64,000 nt of DNA from Glebionis coronaria (lineage: Eukaryota; Streptophyta; Magnoliopsida; Asterales; Asteraceae). Shown here one piece after another: positions 22,659 through 34,802 of this stretch. Position 1 is the first letter of the stretch. Every line of letters starts with the position of its first letter. Location: the NCBI GenBank assembly GCA_025667525.1, contig CM046875.1, positions 437,918,617 through 437,982,616 of the forward strand, in the 5' to 3' direction. Position numbers and translations under genes: made by a program. The notes beneath the pieces are model-generated. The model worked only from the letters and a program-made list of their open reading frames with translations, made no database searches and was not told the origin of the DNA.

Positions 22659-24574
22659 TAATAACTGGATTTTGCTAAGTGAAAATGTTCTTTGATTAGT
22701 CTAATCGAATTGATCACGGATTAAAGTGTGACTCAGTCGTCTTTGGTGGATAAAAGAAAAGGGTGTCGTTGTGTAACAAAATAAAAATGCAAACTTTAAA
22801 GTAAATGGCAAAATAATAAAAGGATAAACTAATAAAGACTTAAACGAAATATAGATAAAAGCTTGAAAAGATTTAAACTAAAAATAAAGACTTATAAAAA
22901 TAAATGACGAAAAATTAAAACTCGACAAAAAGTAAAATTTGCAAACTAAAAAATAAAACTAAGACAAAATAAGTTTAAAATAATTCTAAGTAAAAATGGC
23001 GGGAAAAGTTAAATTTTAATTTAAAAATAAAAGCAGGAAATAAAAACTGAAAAATGCGTTCCGATCGTAACTTGGATCGCAGTCTCGATCGCAACTTAGA
23101 TCGTAGCCTAGATCGTAGTCTATGATCTTAGTCTATGATCTTAGTCTAGATCTTAGTCTTCGATCTTAGTCTTCGATCTTGGTCTAGATCTTAGTCTTCG
23201 ATCTTGGTCTAGATCTTAGTCTTCGATCTTAGTCTAGATCTTAGTCTTCGATCTTAGTCTAGATCTTAGTCTAGATCTTAGTCTTCGATCTTAGTCTAGA
23301 TCTTAGTCTAGATCTTAGTCTTCGATCTTAGTCTACGATCTTGGTCTAGATCTTAATCTTAGATCTAAGTCTTTGATCTTAGTCTACGATCTTAGTCTAC
23401 GATCTTAGTCTACGATCTTAGTCTATGATCTTAGTTTACGATCTTAGTCTACGATCTTAGTCTACGATCTTAGTCTGGATCGTGAGTAGTTATCGCAGTA
23501 ATGGATCGTGAGTAGAAACCCTTAAGGTTTATGCGATCACACTTACTCGATCGGAACATGTAAAACCCTTTAAACTGTTAAGATGGAATGCAAAAATGCA
23601 ATAAGAAATAACCAAATAAGCACTTTAATAATAAGGATTTACCAAAACTTAATTAAAACAATAATAGGAAGAACTAAATAAGCACAAATTTAAAAACTTT
23701 CAAGACACAAAATAAGCAAAAAAATTATAAAATAAACTAAAAGAAAAAGATTAAACTTTTGAAAACACTTAAATTAAAATAAGCTAAACACAAAATAAGC
23801 TAAAAGCACCAAAAACTTGAGATTATCACACGTATGAATTTGATAAGAATAACAAGATGAACTTTTTAATCAAATAAGCATCAAGATGAAACAAGATACA
23901 AACTTGATCTGAATCAAAATCAAAATCAAAAACAAGAAAGGTAGAATAAGAAAGATTATGAAAAGATTGAAATTAAACTTAAAGATTCAACACAAAATTA
24001 AAGACTTACTTGAAAGAAAGACAATAATGAAAATGACAATATGAAAAGTGCTATGAAATAAAGTGAAACTAAAAATGAATTTAGCTAACACCTCTAAAAT
24101 GAGGTTAAGGGTGGTATTTATAAGGAAGGGGAGTGTATGGTGGTTGTGCTTCTTTATTTCTTTCTTTTGTCTTCTCGTCTTTCGTCTTTGACAATAAACT
24201 CGTCATTCTCGACTTTGTCTCGGGATTTGTCGATAAATAATTTGAACTCGTCTTCTAATTTCTTCATTAATTAGATTTGGTTCTTCGACTTCGTTAAACT
24301 TCCGTCTTTAGACTTTTTCTTCGATAAATCTTCAGAATAGGCCTTTGACTTCCGTTCTTTTTACACTTTTGATCTTTTGACTTCGTCTTTTGTCTTTTTC
24401 TTCGAAAAAAGCCCGCGAAAGCCCTTGTTTTCTTCCCTTTTCACATTTTGGTCCTAAATCACAACAAAAACACAAACCACGCATAATTCCGACTTTTACG
24501 AAAATAAACACACGTTTAGGCTTGGTTATTATTATAATTAAGTGATAAAAGGATGGGTGTTCTCACACCTATCA
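22659..24574 (-). repeat. 5' LTR of the Athila-like element (1,916 bp)
   Basis: Pairs with 15,049-17,058 along its whole length. The internal minisatellite is at 23,060-23,490. It ends on the plus strand with cctatca, followed by the target duplication ttaac. Confidence 0.88.
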
Positions 24575-24660
24575 TTAACTTTTTACGTATTGTGTGCAAT
24601 CCCGTTATCTCGAGTTCGATCCTATCACACGACTAAGAAATATAAGTCCATAAATTTACA
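24575..24660 (-). repeat. Truncated right LTR of the gene-less copia element, right part
   Basis: Matches 7609-7694. It opens with TGTAAATTTATGG in element orientation, directly against LINE coding sequence at 24,661. Confidence 0.8.
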
Positions 24661-25338
24661 TACCGGCTTATGATCCGATATAAAATAATCCAAAACCGTT
24701 GTCGTGTACCTTTGGAGAGTAGGGATCAAACCATCTGAAATGGGAAACCGATCAAGCTTGCTAAGTTTATCACCTTTCTTATTGGTACGAGTAAACAAAT
24801 GACCTCCAGTCGGGATATCCCAGAGATTCTCTTTACGAATGAAGTTGTTGAAAGTGTTAGCTGATGAGAGATTGAAAGTCGTCCCCATTCTTTTCGATGT
24901 GTATCGAACAACATTAGAATCTCCAAAAAGAACATAGTGACCCGGATGGTTTACCTTGAAGTCAAGGATGTTGTCCCAAAGGGTTTCTTTCTTTCTATCG
25001 TCTTGAGGCGCATAAACATTGACCATAAAGCAATTCGCGTTAGGTGAAGCCCAAGTGCCTTTCCCAATAAGAAAATGCTTGAAAGAATCAACATTAGTCT
25101 TAGAAAAAACACTAGGATCCCAAATGGAGACTAAACCTCCTGATCTCCCAGAGGAAGGACATTCAGCGTAGTCAAACTGGAAGTTACCCCATGAACATTT
25201 AACCTTAAAAGGATCGATCTTGGTAGAGTGCGTTTCTTGTATACCAATAAAAGAGACTTTATGCTTATTACAGAGAGAAGCAATAGATTTACATTTATCC
25301 GTTCCTAGACTACAAGAGTTGAAGGACAACATATTCAT
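24661..25338 (-). pseudogene. LINE ORF2, APE-type endonuclease domain
   Basis: Exonuclease-endonuclease-phosphatase domain that nicks target DNA for target-primed reverse transcription. It begins MNMLSFNSCSLG. Visible motifs are IQETH (catalytic Glu), VYAPQ, GDSN (Asp/Asn) and SDHKP near the end (Asp/His). The domain is intact up to the copia LTR at 24,660, after which the ORF reads spurious residues into LTR sequence. Confidence 0.8.
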
Positions 25339-25437
25339 GGATGAACTTTATTTGCGCCAATGCTATCAATGATTTCTTTAGATCATTCTTGCTACCTTCC
25401 ATATCAGAACCTAAAACCTTTCCTATTTCAATTTGAG

Positions 25438-26860
25438 CTAAAAAATCCTTTCGACCATGGATCCTTGATTAATAGAGGTTTTAGAGTTAGCTTTGCTTGC
25501 ACGTGAGAGTTTGGCAGACGTTGATGAAGAGCCAGTCCCCCTACTGTGAGTAGGGTTGCTTTTATGTTCATCAGTGCCCACTTGTACAGGGATTGAACCT
25601 TGTTTTGGGATCTCGGACGGCTCATAAGTTGCCTTGTGGTTGAGCTCATCTTGATTGTTACCACTAGGTTCTACTTTTTTCGGCCATGGAGATTCACAAA
25701 CAACCTCATCGTTTTTATGAGAGAAATTGTTTGGTAATTCACCTTCCTCATCGTCTTGTGAATCGTTACCATTGAGAATATTATCATGCTTATTAGAATA
25801 TTCGGCCTTAAAATGATAACCCGATTGTGACTCCATTCTTTTGATATCTGGGACCCATCCTGCAGATTCCTTTACATTCACTGTAAACACCTTGCCAAGG
25901 ATGACCATTTTGCAAATTTCATTAATAAATCCAAGAATTCTGGTCTTAATGCAAACCCTGCCTATTGCATCATTTTCAGTGGGATCATCATCAGGGAAAA
26001 GAGGTTCACCCCAGCTAAGAGCAATCTTTTTGAATGCATTCGATGTCCAAGCCTTAAGAGGAAGACCACTAATTTCAACCCATAAAACATGCTCATCTGC
26101 TACAAAAGATTTATTGATATGTTTCAACGTAGTGAAGTACCAGGACATTTCCTTATTACTTTGTAACTTAAGACATGCTTCAGTGGAATCGAATTTAATC
26201 CATAACCACATACCACCTATGTATTTGTAATTGAAATTGATGAATCCCTCTTTTTTAAGCACGTTGTTGATATTGAGGATGAGATGGACATCTCTAACCT
26301 TTGCAAGTATTATGTTTTGCATGTCTGTCGTATGATTAAGGTCTGATTCTTCAAGAGTGACCGATTTGAGAATAGTTTTGGATTGGGTTTCGAGATTTAG
26401 AGAATGGTTACCATTGAGAATGTTTTCGTAAGATCTATTTGAATTAGAATTAGTGGAAGGGGTTTTTCATGCTGCGGTGGTTGTTTGTTTGGTGGTTTAG
26501 GGTTTGGTTTGGGGAAGGTAGTGGGTTTCTTTTTTTAAATCTCGCCATAGCAACAAACAAATGGTACGAACCAACCAAAATCTTATTAAGGTCCCCAATC
26601 AACGATTCCTTGCTTTTTACTTTTAAGAATCTGACAAAAGCAAATCTTCGCCCGATCTTTGAAAGTTTACGTGCGATGTAAACATCATCCAATGTTCCAC
26701 ACTTGTCATACAATTTCCATATATCTTTGGTTCCGAGAGATGTAGGGAAGTTTTTAACATATGTTGTTGCGGTGATATCATGGAGGATTTTATGATTAGG
26801 GTTAGTGTTTGTGGTGTTGTGACGGTTCATTGTAGATTTAGGAGATCCATAATTGCCATA
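25438..26860 (-). pseudogene. LINE ORF1: RRM domain followed by DUF4283-like domain
   Basis: ORF1 protein binds LINE RNA. The N-terminal segment (from about 26,830) contains an RRM: TYVKNFP (RNP2-like) and RRFAFVRF (RNP1-like). A DUF4283-like domain follows, with the motifs VEISGLPLKAW and GWVPD, then an acidic low-complexity tail. The first ORF ends at 26,450 and the second starts at 26,322 in another frame. The shift is close to an A5/C4 run near 26,456-26,468, so a one-base indel is likely. Otherwise both halves are open. Confidence 0.75.
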
Positions 26861-27159
26861 ACTCAATAAATTAGAACCTGTCAAATCAATTAAAGAGAAT
26901 ATACGGATAGCGATTCGTGAAAACCCTAATATCCAGTAAGCTAATTGATCACAGAAGGGATAGGGAGCCACAAGTGCAGGCCTAATCTCCTAACAATTGA
27001 AAGCAACGAAATCAGGATATGACACAGAAAGTCACGTATACTAACGTTAATCAGTGAATGAGGTCTAACACATCTCAATAAAATCAAAAGGATTAAGGGT
27101 ATTAATGGGTTAGGGTTTCTGGTGCCGCCATTGTTGGTTTCTGGTTCCAACTGTTAATA

Positions 27160-29640
27160 GGAGGTAGCTATACTATGATCAATATGATTAAAATACAATA
27201 ACCTTAAGTTATTGTTTTAATCATGATTCTTGTAAAAGGATAAAATATAACATTGACATTTATATTTAATTAAGGACTTAGTCTCTTATGAGTCTTTTAA
27301 AGTCGAAACATCATAACTTCATGTTATGATTGCATTTTTTAAAGTCGTGTTCTATACGATTCGATTGAATCACAAATAAAATAATCTCAAAAAATGTTGA
27401 ACTCCAAGTTCGTTTACAATTTTTTCACAATTAATATACATAACCTCATGGTATGCTTATTTTAATTTTTCCTCATATGATTTTTTAAAAATTATCTAAA
27501 CTTCAAGACTTATTAAAAAAAATTAGAACCTCAAGTTCTAAGGTATTGTAATATTTTGTAAGTAACCTCAAGTTTTATGACAATTTTCTCGAGTGCATCA
27601 TGATAACATAACCTCATTGTTATTGTTATTATATTGTGAACCTTAAGTTCAATTAAGATTTCATCTACAACGTCACAATAATATAACATCAAGTTGTGAC
27701 TAACGATCTTAAAGAACCTAAAAGCTCTATTATGATCCCTCAAAATAATTAGTAACATCGTCTCAATTCTTTGTCTATAGTATACATGTTTTGGCTGAAA
27801 GAAAACCGGGATATTAAATCAAAAGAATGCCTTATTGTGTGATGCGTACTTCTTGAAATATTTCTTCATAATTTGTATGACTATGGTGTATTTTCATATC
27901 ATTTGTTTATAAATTACTCTAATTTATATATATGGTAATAACTTTTTCATCATTGTATATAAAATTATTTGCCAACTATAGAGTAAGGGGGCGTTTCTTT
28001 TTTTTTCTTGTATGGATATAGTTTACTTGTGGATACATGTAACCAAATGGCCTAAGATCATTGTTTCTTTTTCTACTTAACACATTCTGTATCTTTTAAT
28101 ATATGACATTTTTAACCTTCTTCCCTAGACATTAACAACACTCAAATCTGCCAATTCTTAAACAATTTTTCAAAACCAGGAATCAAGACAAACACTTGAA
28201 ATTTATATAATCATGGATAGTTGAGACGAGTATACCTTGTTTATTTTAAGAATCAAAGATCAAACAAAATAAATACTTTTTATAAAAATATTCGATCAGA
28301 ACTTCTCTAATCCTTGATTCTTTAAAAAAACCATCAATGTCAAAAAAAAGTTATTATATTTGAGTAATCAATTGAATACTTGATAACATAAACCTATCAT
28401 ATTTGAGTAATCAATTGAATACTTGATAAGAAAATAGCCAGACACCATCACTTGAACCACTCTTTGACCAAATTTGTAGTAAAGGAACAAAAGAAACCCA
28501 TCATCATATAACCCACTGTTGAGAACTATAGATGAAGAATACAACTAAACAAACCCATTATCATTTCAACCATTCTTGATCAGATTTGTGTGAAAGAAAG
28601 CATATTGAATATGGATCTGATGAAATTATTGATTTAAAAATCTTTGTAAGGAAAAAAATATGGTGAAGATTATGAGAGAAAGAAAAAAACAAGAGGAGAA
28701 TTTAGTAAAAGGGTATAGAAAATAATAAATGATGATAGATATGAGCGTAATTTCTGGAAGGGCTTGTTTTTATCTCTCTCCATTTAGACATGTAGACCGA
28801 AAAAAAGAAAAAGAAACAACAAAAAATCAGTGAGCCCATTTAAATCTATTAGTGGAGAGTTGAATAACTAAAAAAGAAACAACACCTAAATGATATGAAT
28901 TGCATTTCTCTTCAATATGCGAGTCATTTAAGTAAATAAATCCTACAATAATATTGTCATATTAAAAAAAACAATGCTTCATTACTTGTTTAGTAGTGTT
29001 TTTTTCTAATATTCAACATGTGTTATTATGTATTTGCATTTTCAAATCATGTAGTATTTTTTAATGATGGTATGATCTTATCAAAATCATGTTTATTGGA
29101 CATTGTCATTTATAAATTTTACAACTTGCTCATATAGTAGCAATAGCCCAAAGACCTTTTAGTCTTGTTCATGTCTCCTTATTCATGTTCATCTCTTTTT
29201 AATAGGCAAGAATACAGTGAGCTCTAAAATGTATTCATTTTCTCATGTGAATGTGATAATATAAAATCGATGTATAAATCTTCATTACAAAAACAAAATT
29301 AGCATCATGCCAATATATTATTATAATTCCTTCATATCATAATTGATTTTGGTTATAAGATCGCTTAATTCAAATCTATTAGACACCATTCATCAATTAA
29401 CACTCGTATTTTGTCGATTCATCAATGTTTCAATCCATTCTTGCTGCTATTAATTGTTAGGGGATATGGGCTTGTGATTTTATCCGCCATATTCTCTGTG
29501 AGCAATTGATCTAACGGAGTTCAGATTGTGCTTTATTTTGATATATGGAAACATTTATTAATTGATTCGATGTGTTTCTTTAGAGTGTTTTAGGTCGGTT
29601 AATTTTATGGTTTATCTTTCGAGTCCCAGATCCCCTTTTT
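27160..29640. other. AT-rich spacer with short repeats and a possible MITE
   Basis: No gene seen. Positions 27,190-27,730 contain about eight copies of aacctcaagtt-like, partly palindromic words. A roughly 42-bp direct repeat (core gagtaatcaattgaatac) lies near 28,358-28,430. gggcgtttcttttt near 27,988 and its approximate complement (aaaaagaaacaacacc) near 28,870-28,887 could be terminal inverted repeats of a 0.9-kb non-autonomous DNA element. Confidence 0.45.
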
Positions 29641-29702
29641 TTGTTTCCTTCATAATTTTCATTCCAGATCTCCCAATCCAAATAGCGTGTCATTGATACT
29701 GA

Positions 29703-30772
29703 TATGGGTGGGTTTCGGTCTAAAGAGGATGATGCAACGAAGATATCATCTTCGATTTATGTCACTAATTTTTCGGAATCAATTACAGCCAAGGAGTTAT
29801 ATAATTCGTGCAAAGTGTATGGGCACGTTGCGGATTCATATCCCAAATAAGAGAGCGAAGAACGGTAAACATTTTGAGTTCATTAAGTTTATGAATGTGT
29901 TTAGTATTAAACGATTGATTAATAATCTTTGTACGGTTTGAATTGGAAAACACAAGATTCAGGCGAATCTTGCGAGGTACCAAAGATCTGTTGGTGCCAC
30001 AGAGGCTAAAACTTTTCACAGTAGAAGCAAGGATAAGCAGACAGAGATGAAGTATAGTAGTAGTGAAAAAGGGGGAAGGTCATATGTCAAGGCTGTGGTA
30101 GGTAATGAAGCAATAAGAACAAAGGAAAGTGAGAATAAGGAAGTAATGATGTTGGATGATGAGTCTGCTGCATTATGGGATTTGTCAAAAGCATTATTAG
30201 GTAGGGTGAAAGATTTTGATTTCCTGGCAAATTTAAAGGTGGGTTTAGTTCGTGAAGGATTCATGAATGTTCAGGTCCAATATATGGGCGGATACTGGGA
30301 TCTTTGGGAGTTCGTATCGATAGAAAAACTGAAGCTGTTTTATGGTAATGTGAGCATTGGTTCCTGGTTCTCTGAGATTAGGAAGGCATCCATGAAGTTT
30401 CATAACACACATAGGATTGCTTGGGTGGAAGTGGAAGGAATTTCATTTAAGTTATGGACGGATAAGAAGTTTGGCAGAATAGCATCCAAATGGGGGAGAC
30501 TTTTTGACGTGGATGATCAAGAGGACAATTGTTTTCATTCAAAACGCCTTTGTATTTGCACCAAGATAGAGAAAAAGATTTCAGAGGAGTTCAAAATTAT
30601 TCATAGAGGGAAAGTATTTTGGATTCGTGCAACTAAAACGGCAGGATGGGTACCTGATTTCTCAGAGGAATTCGATGAGGAGGAGGATGATATGAAAATG
30701 AATGGCATAGGTAATGAAGAGGAAGAATTACCTATTACAAAAGAGGAGAAAGATGGTAACGAAGAAGGATAA
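29703..30772 (+). pseudogene. LINE ORF1 (RRM and DUF4283-like)
   Basis: The RRM start is readable at 29,703 (MGGFRSKEDD, then SSIYVTNF), but a stop at 29,847 and shifts break it. The second half (30,047-30,772) is open for 241 codons and carries the DUF4283-like VEVEGISFKLW and GWVPDF motifs and an acidic tail, paralleling ORF1 of the other LINE. Confidence 0.7.
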
Positions 30773-31210
30773 GAGGTTACAGAGTCGAAAGAGTCGGCAG
30801 ATCCGTTTGAATATTACCCAATGCTAAATAAGGAGGATAAAAAGTTGATCGTAAGATAGAATCAGATGGGAGTAAACCATTTCCCCTGGTTATACACAGG
30901 ATGCCTCTACAGATGAAAATTCAGTTCTGGATCACGATGGTGAGAAAGGTAAAAGCACGGCTGTTGAAAATTGTGGTATAAAGGAAAATGAAAATGATTG
31001 CAGAGAAGGAGGTAAAGGAGTAAGTGATGTGCAAGAGTCGACAACATCAGGGCATTTTAAAGTATCTGATAAACCAAGAACTGGTGCGTCAATTTTAGGG
31101 TTGCTAGATGAGGTGGTTAGGGTCGGCCAAGTCATGGGATATAAGATGGAAGGATGTATGGAAAATATGGGTGAAATAATTGCAGCACGAGGAGAGAAGG
31201 AGGTTTTTAG

Positions 31211-32050
31211 ATGAATTATTTGTCCTTAAATGTGCTAGACCAAAAGGCCAAAAAATCTTGGGCTAAGGAGTTATGTAATAAGAATAAAGTGAATTTGTTA
31301 GCTTTGTAGGAGACGAAGATGTAGATATGTCGATTAAGTGTGTTACAGCTTGTTGGGGGGATTTGGCATTTGATTATGTTCATAGTGAGGCTGTTGCATA
31401 TTCAGGGGGTATTCTTTGTGTGTGGGATGCCAACTATTTCGATAAAGACAGTACTACTGTGTCTGACTCGTTTGTTATAATTCGGGGTATTTGGCGTCAT
31501 ACTAGGAAGAAAACTCTTATAATTGTGGTTTATGCTCCACAAGATATTAATGAAAAGTGTATGTTGTAGGATAATCTTCATGTCGAGATTGGTAGATAGA
31601 ATGGTGAGGTTGTTGTGATGGGAGATTTCAATGAAGTGTGGTATAAGACTGACAGGTTTGGTTCTCATTTTAGTATTAAAGGCGCGAAATTGTTTAATGA
31701 TTTTATATATAATTCGGGTCTTGTAGAGATTAATCTTGGTGGATGTTAGTTTACGTGGTGTCATAAGTCGGGAAAAAAGATGAGTAAATTGGAGAGATTT
31801 TTGGTGTCTCATAATCTGCTGAATACGTGTCCGAATATTATAGCTAATTCTTTAGATAGATATTTGTTGGATCATCGGCCTATAATTCTTTGGGAAATGG
31901 TGTTTGATTATGGTCCTACGCCATTTAAGTTCTTTAATTATTGGCTAGAGGTTGAGGGTTTTAACAAGGTAGTGGAAGGAACTTGGAATAATTACGTGGG
32001 GAGTGAAAACAATCTGATGTATAGACTGATGGGTAAACTCAAATTTTAAA
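31211..32050 (+). pseudogene. LINE ORF2 endonuclease domain, several stops
   Basis: It begins MNYLSLNVLD. VYAPQ, GDFNEVW and DHRP motifs mark the APE-type nuclease. In-frame TAG stops occur where the family has Gln or Trp (near 31,306, 31,567 and 31,747). This is a dead copy. Confidence 0.75.
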
Positions 32051-32169
32051 AAAACATAGTTCATGAGTGGAAGATAAAGTATAATGCATGTGGTAATAAT
32101 GATAAAGATCAGTATGTTCGGGACCTTCAAGACATTGATCGGGCTATTGATAGTGGTGAAGGGAATGAT

Positions 32170-33900
32170 GATTTGGTGCAACATCAGGAACAAATTATTC
32201 ACAAGATGCATCAAATTGATGATTTTCGTGCTAAAGAAGTAGCTCGGAAGGTTAAACTTAAGTGGGCTTGTGAAGGTGATGAAAACTTGAGATTTTTCCA
32301 TGGAATTTTGAATAAGAAGAGGTCTAATATGAATGTGAGGGGAGTTATGGTGGATGGGGTATGGGTAGACAATCCGAAAATTGTTAAAAACAAATTTTTG
32401 GAGCTTTTCAATGATCGATTTTGTACTTCGCCTAGTAAAGTGACAAGCATTCAGATGGAGTTCCCAAATCAAATTTCAGAGAGACGGAATACTTTTTTGG
32501 AGGGTGAGGTTTCAAATGAAGAGATTAAGAATGTTGTGTGGGATTGCGGTATTGATAAAGCACCGGGACTAGATGGATATTCATTTGGGTTTTTTAGACA
32601 TTTCTGGCTTCTAATTCAGAAAGACGTTTGTGAGGCTGTGAGGTTTTTTTTTTCAAGCATTTGGAAATTCCTAAAGGTTGTAATTCTTCATTTATTACCA
32701 TAGTCCCTAAAATTCCTAATGCTAATTTAGTCAAAGACTTCAGGCCCATTAGTTTGATTGGATGTCTGCATAAAATTATTGCGAAAGTGTTAGCAAATCG
32801 TCTTGTTGGTGTGTTAGATGATTTTGTTAACGAAGTGCAATCGGCTTTTATTGCGGATAGACAGATTCTTGATAGTCTTTCATGTTAAATGAAGTGATTA
32901 AGTGGTGTAAGTCAAAAAATAAACAATCTTTTATTTTCAAAGTGGATTTCGAGAAGGCATATGATTTCGTTCGTTGGGATTTTTTAGATGAAGTGCTTGG
33001 TAAATTTGGGTTTGGTATAAAATGGAGAAAACGGATACAATGTTGTTTGAATTCATCAAGAGGGTCGATCTTGGTAAACGAAAGTCCTACTAAAGAATTT
33101 CAATTTAGTAAAGGATTAAAACAAGGTGATCCTCTCTCTCCGTTTTTATTTATTCTTATTATGGAATCCTTACATTTCTCATTCCAACGTGTAGTAGAGC
33201 GGGTATGTTTCTAGGTATAAGATTAGGGGGAGGTTTAGTTAATTTGTCTCATCTGTTTTATGCGGACGATGCTGTTTTTATTGGGCAATGGTGTAATATA
33301 AATATTAGTACGTTGGTTAGTGTGTTGGAGTGTTTTCATAAAGCGTCGGGTTTACGAATTAATATGAGTATGATTCGAATAATGGGTATTCATGTTGAGA
33401 ACGATAAGGTGAATTTAGTAGCTTCGAGAATTGGGTGTCTTCTATTTAAGGCTCCTTTCACTTATCTAGGATCTATAGTGGGTGGTAATATGACATGTCA
33501 TAATATGTGGAATGGTATTATTGATAAAGTCAAGTCGAGGTTGTCAAAGTGGGATTTGGAGTCACTGTCCATAGGTGGCCGGCTGACTTTAGTAAAATCG
33601 GTGTTAGGAGCTATCCCGTTGTATTATTTTTCTATCTTCAAAGTTCCGTTGGGTATTCTTATGTCTTTAGAAGCCCTACGGAGTCATTTTTTCAACGGTC
33701 ATGTTATGAATAGTCGTAAAGTATCGTGGGTGAATTGGAGGAAAGCTCTAGCTTTTAAGGAGAATGGAGGGCTGTGTATTTTGAGTTTTTATGCTTTGAA
33801 TAGAGGCCTGTTGACTAAGTGGGTATGGCGGTTTTTAATAAAAAGAATTCGTTATGGGCGAGAGGTATTCGTTCTATACATGAGTAAAATGGAAAAATGA
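32170..33900 (+). pseudogene. LINE reverse transcriptase
   Basis: RNA-directed DNA polymerase of an L1-type element. Blocks in order: KAPGLDGYSFGFF (32,557), FRPISLIGCLHKI (about 32,740), FEKAYDFVRWDFL (about 32,948), GLKQGDPLSPFLF (about 33,115) and LFYADDAVF (about 33,255, the catalytic YADD box). The palm motifs are all present, but the ORF is cut into four frames (breaks near 32,680, 32,880 and 33,210), so no full-length enzyme can be made. Confidence 0.85.
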
Positions 33901-34287
33901 CCGGAACTATTCCAAAGGGGTATGAGTCTTGCTGGTTAAATATAGTTAAGGAAATTCAGACTTTAAAGGTTAAAGGAATTGATGTGCTGAGGTATTTTAA
34001 AATTAAGCTTGGAAATTGGATGAGTACTTATTTTTGGGAGGATAACTGGTGCATGGGGGGCTCTTAAAGATAGGTTTCACCGAATGTATGCTCTTGAAAA
34101 ATGTAGGTCCATATCGGTGGGAAGCAAGTTAGCACAACCTGATTTTTTTCATCTTTCAGAAGATGTCTGAGAGATGGTGTTGAGATGGATCAGTACATAG
34201 GTCTGGTGAATATGTCTAGTGGTGTGGTTCTTAATTCGATTGAAGATCAGTGGGTGCCGGGTCTGGATAAGGATGGGGTGTTGTCGG

Positions 34288-34802
34288 TAGGGGTGACAAT
34301 TTTTGACCCGACACGAAAATTAACAGGTTTGGGTTGAGCAAATTTAGATTAAGGTCAGGTTTGGGTCAACCTATCTGACCCGTTTATTATACAGGTCAGG
34401 TTCGGGTTGAGTAGAAATTAAGCGAGTGAACCCGTTAACCCGTTTAATTTACTTTTTTACATTTAAAATTATTTATATTATACTATACGGGTTAAATGAG
34501 GTAAATGACTCAATCAACAAATCTGTGTAACTTGTTTAATCCATGTAATGTGTCAACTTCTATATATAAAACGGATTAAACGGGTCAACAAACCCCATTT
34601 AACCTATTCAACCTATTTAACCCGCCAATCCAAGTATATATATGGGTTAAATGGGTTAGGTTCAGGTTATGTGTAAACAGGTTAGGTTTGACAAAGTTGG
34701 CCCAATTATTTAAATGGGTCAGGTTTGGGTTGAGGTTTTCTGACCCGCCAACCCATCAACCCAAACCCGCCAACCATAACCCGACACGAATTGCCACCCC
34801 TA
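34288..34802. mobile_element. hAT-like MITE (515 bp) inside the LINE
   Basis: Terminal inverted repeats TAGGGGTGACAA and TTGCCACCCCTA, flanked by an exact 8-bp target duplication, gttgtcgg (34,280-34,287 and 34,803-34,810). The interior is rich in gggttnggg and cccgttnaaccc words. No transposase. The 8-bp duplication is typical of hAT-superfamily transposition. Confidence 0.88.

Larger units (their letters stand above)
15049..24574 (-). mobile_element. Athila-like gypsy element with gag and protease only
   Basis: A 9,526-bp element with two long LTRs (15,049-17,058 and 22,659-24,574), an exact 5-bp target duplication (ttaac), a PBS (22,641-22,655) and a polypurine tract (17,059-17,072). Minus-strand coding runs from 22,454 to about 19,140 and contains gag, an aspartic protease and an acidic tail. 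I see no reverse transcriptase, RNase H or integrase. About 2 kb between the coding tail and the 3' LTR is non-coding. The PBS type and gag resemble the Athila/Tat lineage. The deletion of pol makes it dependent on another element for mobility. Confidence 0.85.
6796..24660 (-). mobile_element. Copia-type LTR element without genes, nested in a LINE
   Basis: The left copy of the LTR (3' LTR in element terms) is 6796-7694. The right copy is truncated at 14,687 and split by the Athila-like insertion (14,687-15,048 plus 24,575-24,660). A polypurine tract (AAGTGGGAGC, minus strand) abuts the left LTR at 7695. The flanks are gaccg at 6791-6795 and taccg at 24,661-24,665, a 4/5 target duplication. 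LINE coding sequence is interrupted exactly here. The roughly 7-kb interior (7695-14,686) has no recognisable gag or pol, so the element is non-autonomous or heavily decayed. The U5 half of the right LTR and the PBS are missing. Confidence 0.75.
24661..27160 (-). mobile_element. L1-type LINE, 5' part
   Basis: ORF1 (RRM plus DUF4283-like domains) and the endonuclease domain of ORF2 are present in the usual plant L1 order. ORF2 is cut at 24,661 by the copia insertion and resumes at 6795 on the far side. Reverse transcriptase is not visible: it would lie left of position 6597, beyond a second insertion and the window edge. The 5' boundary near 27,160 is approximate. Confidence 0.8.
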
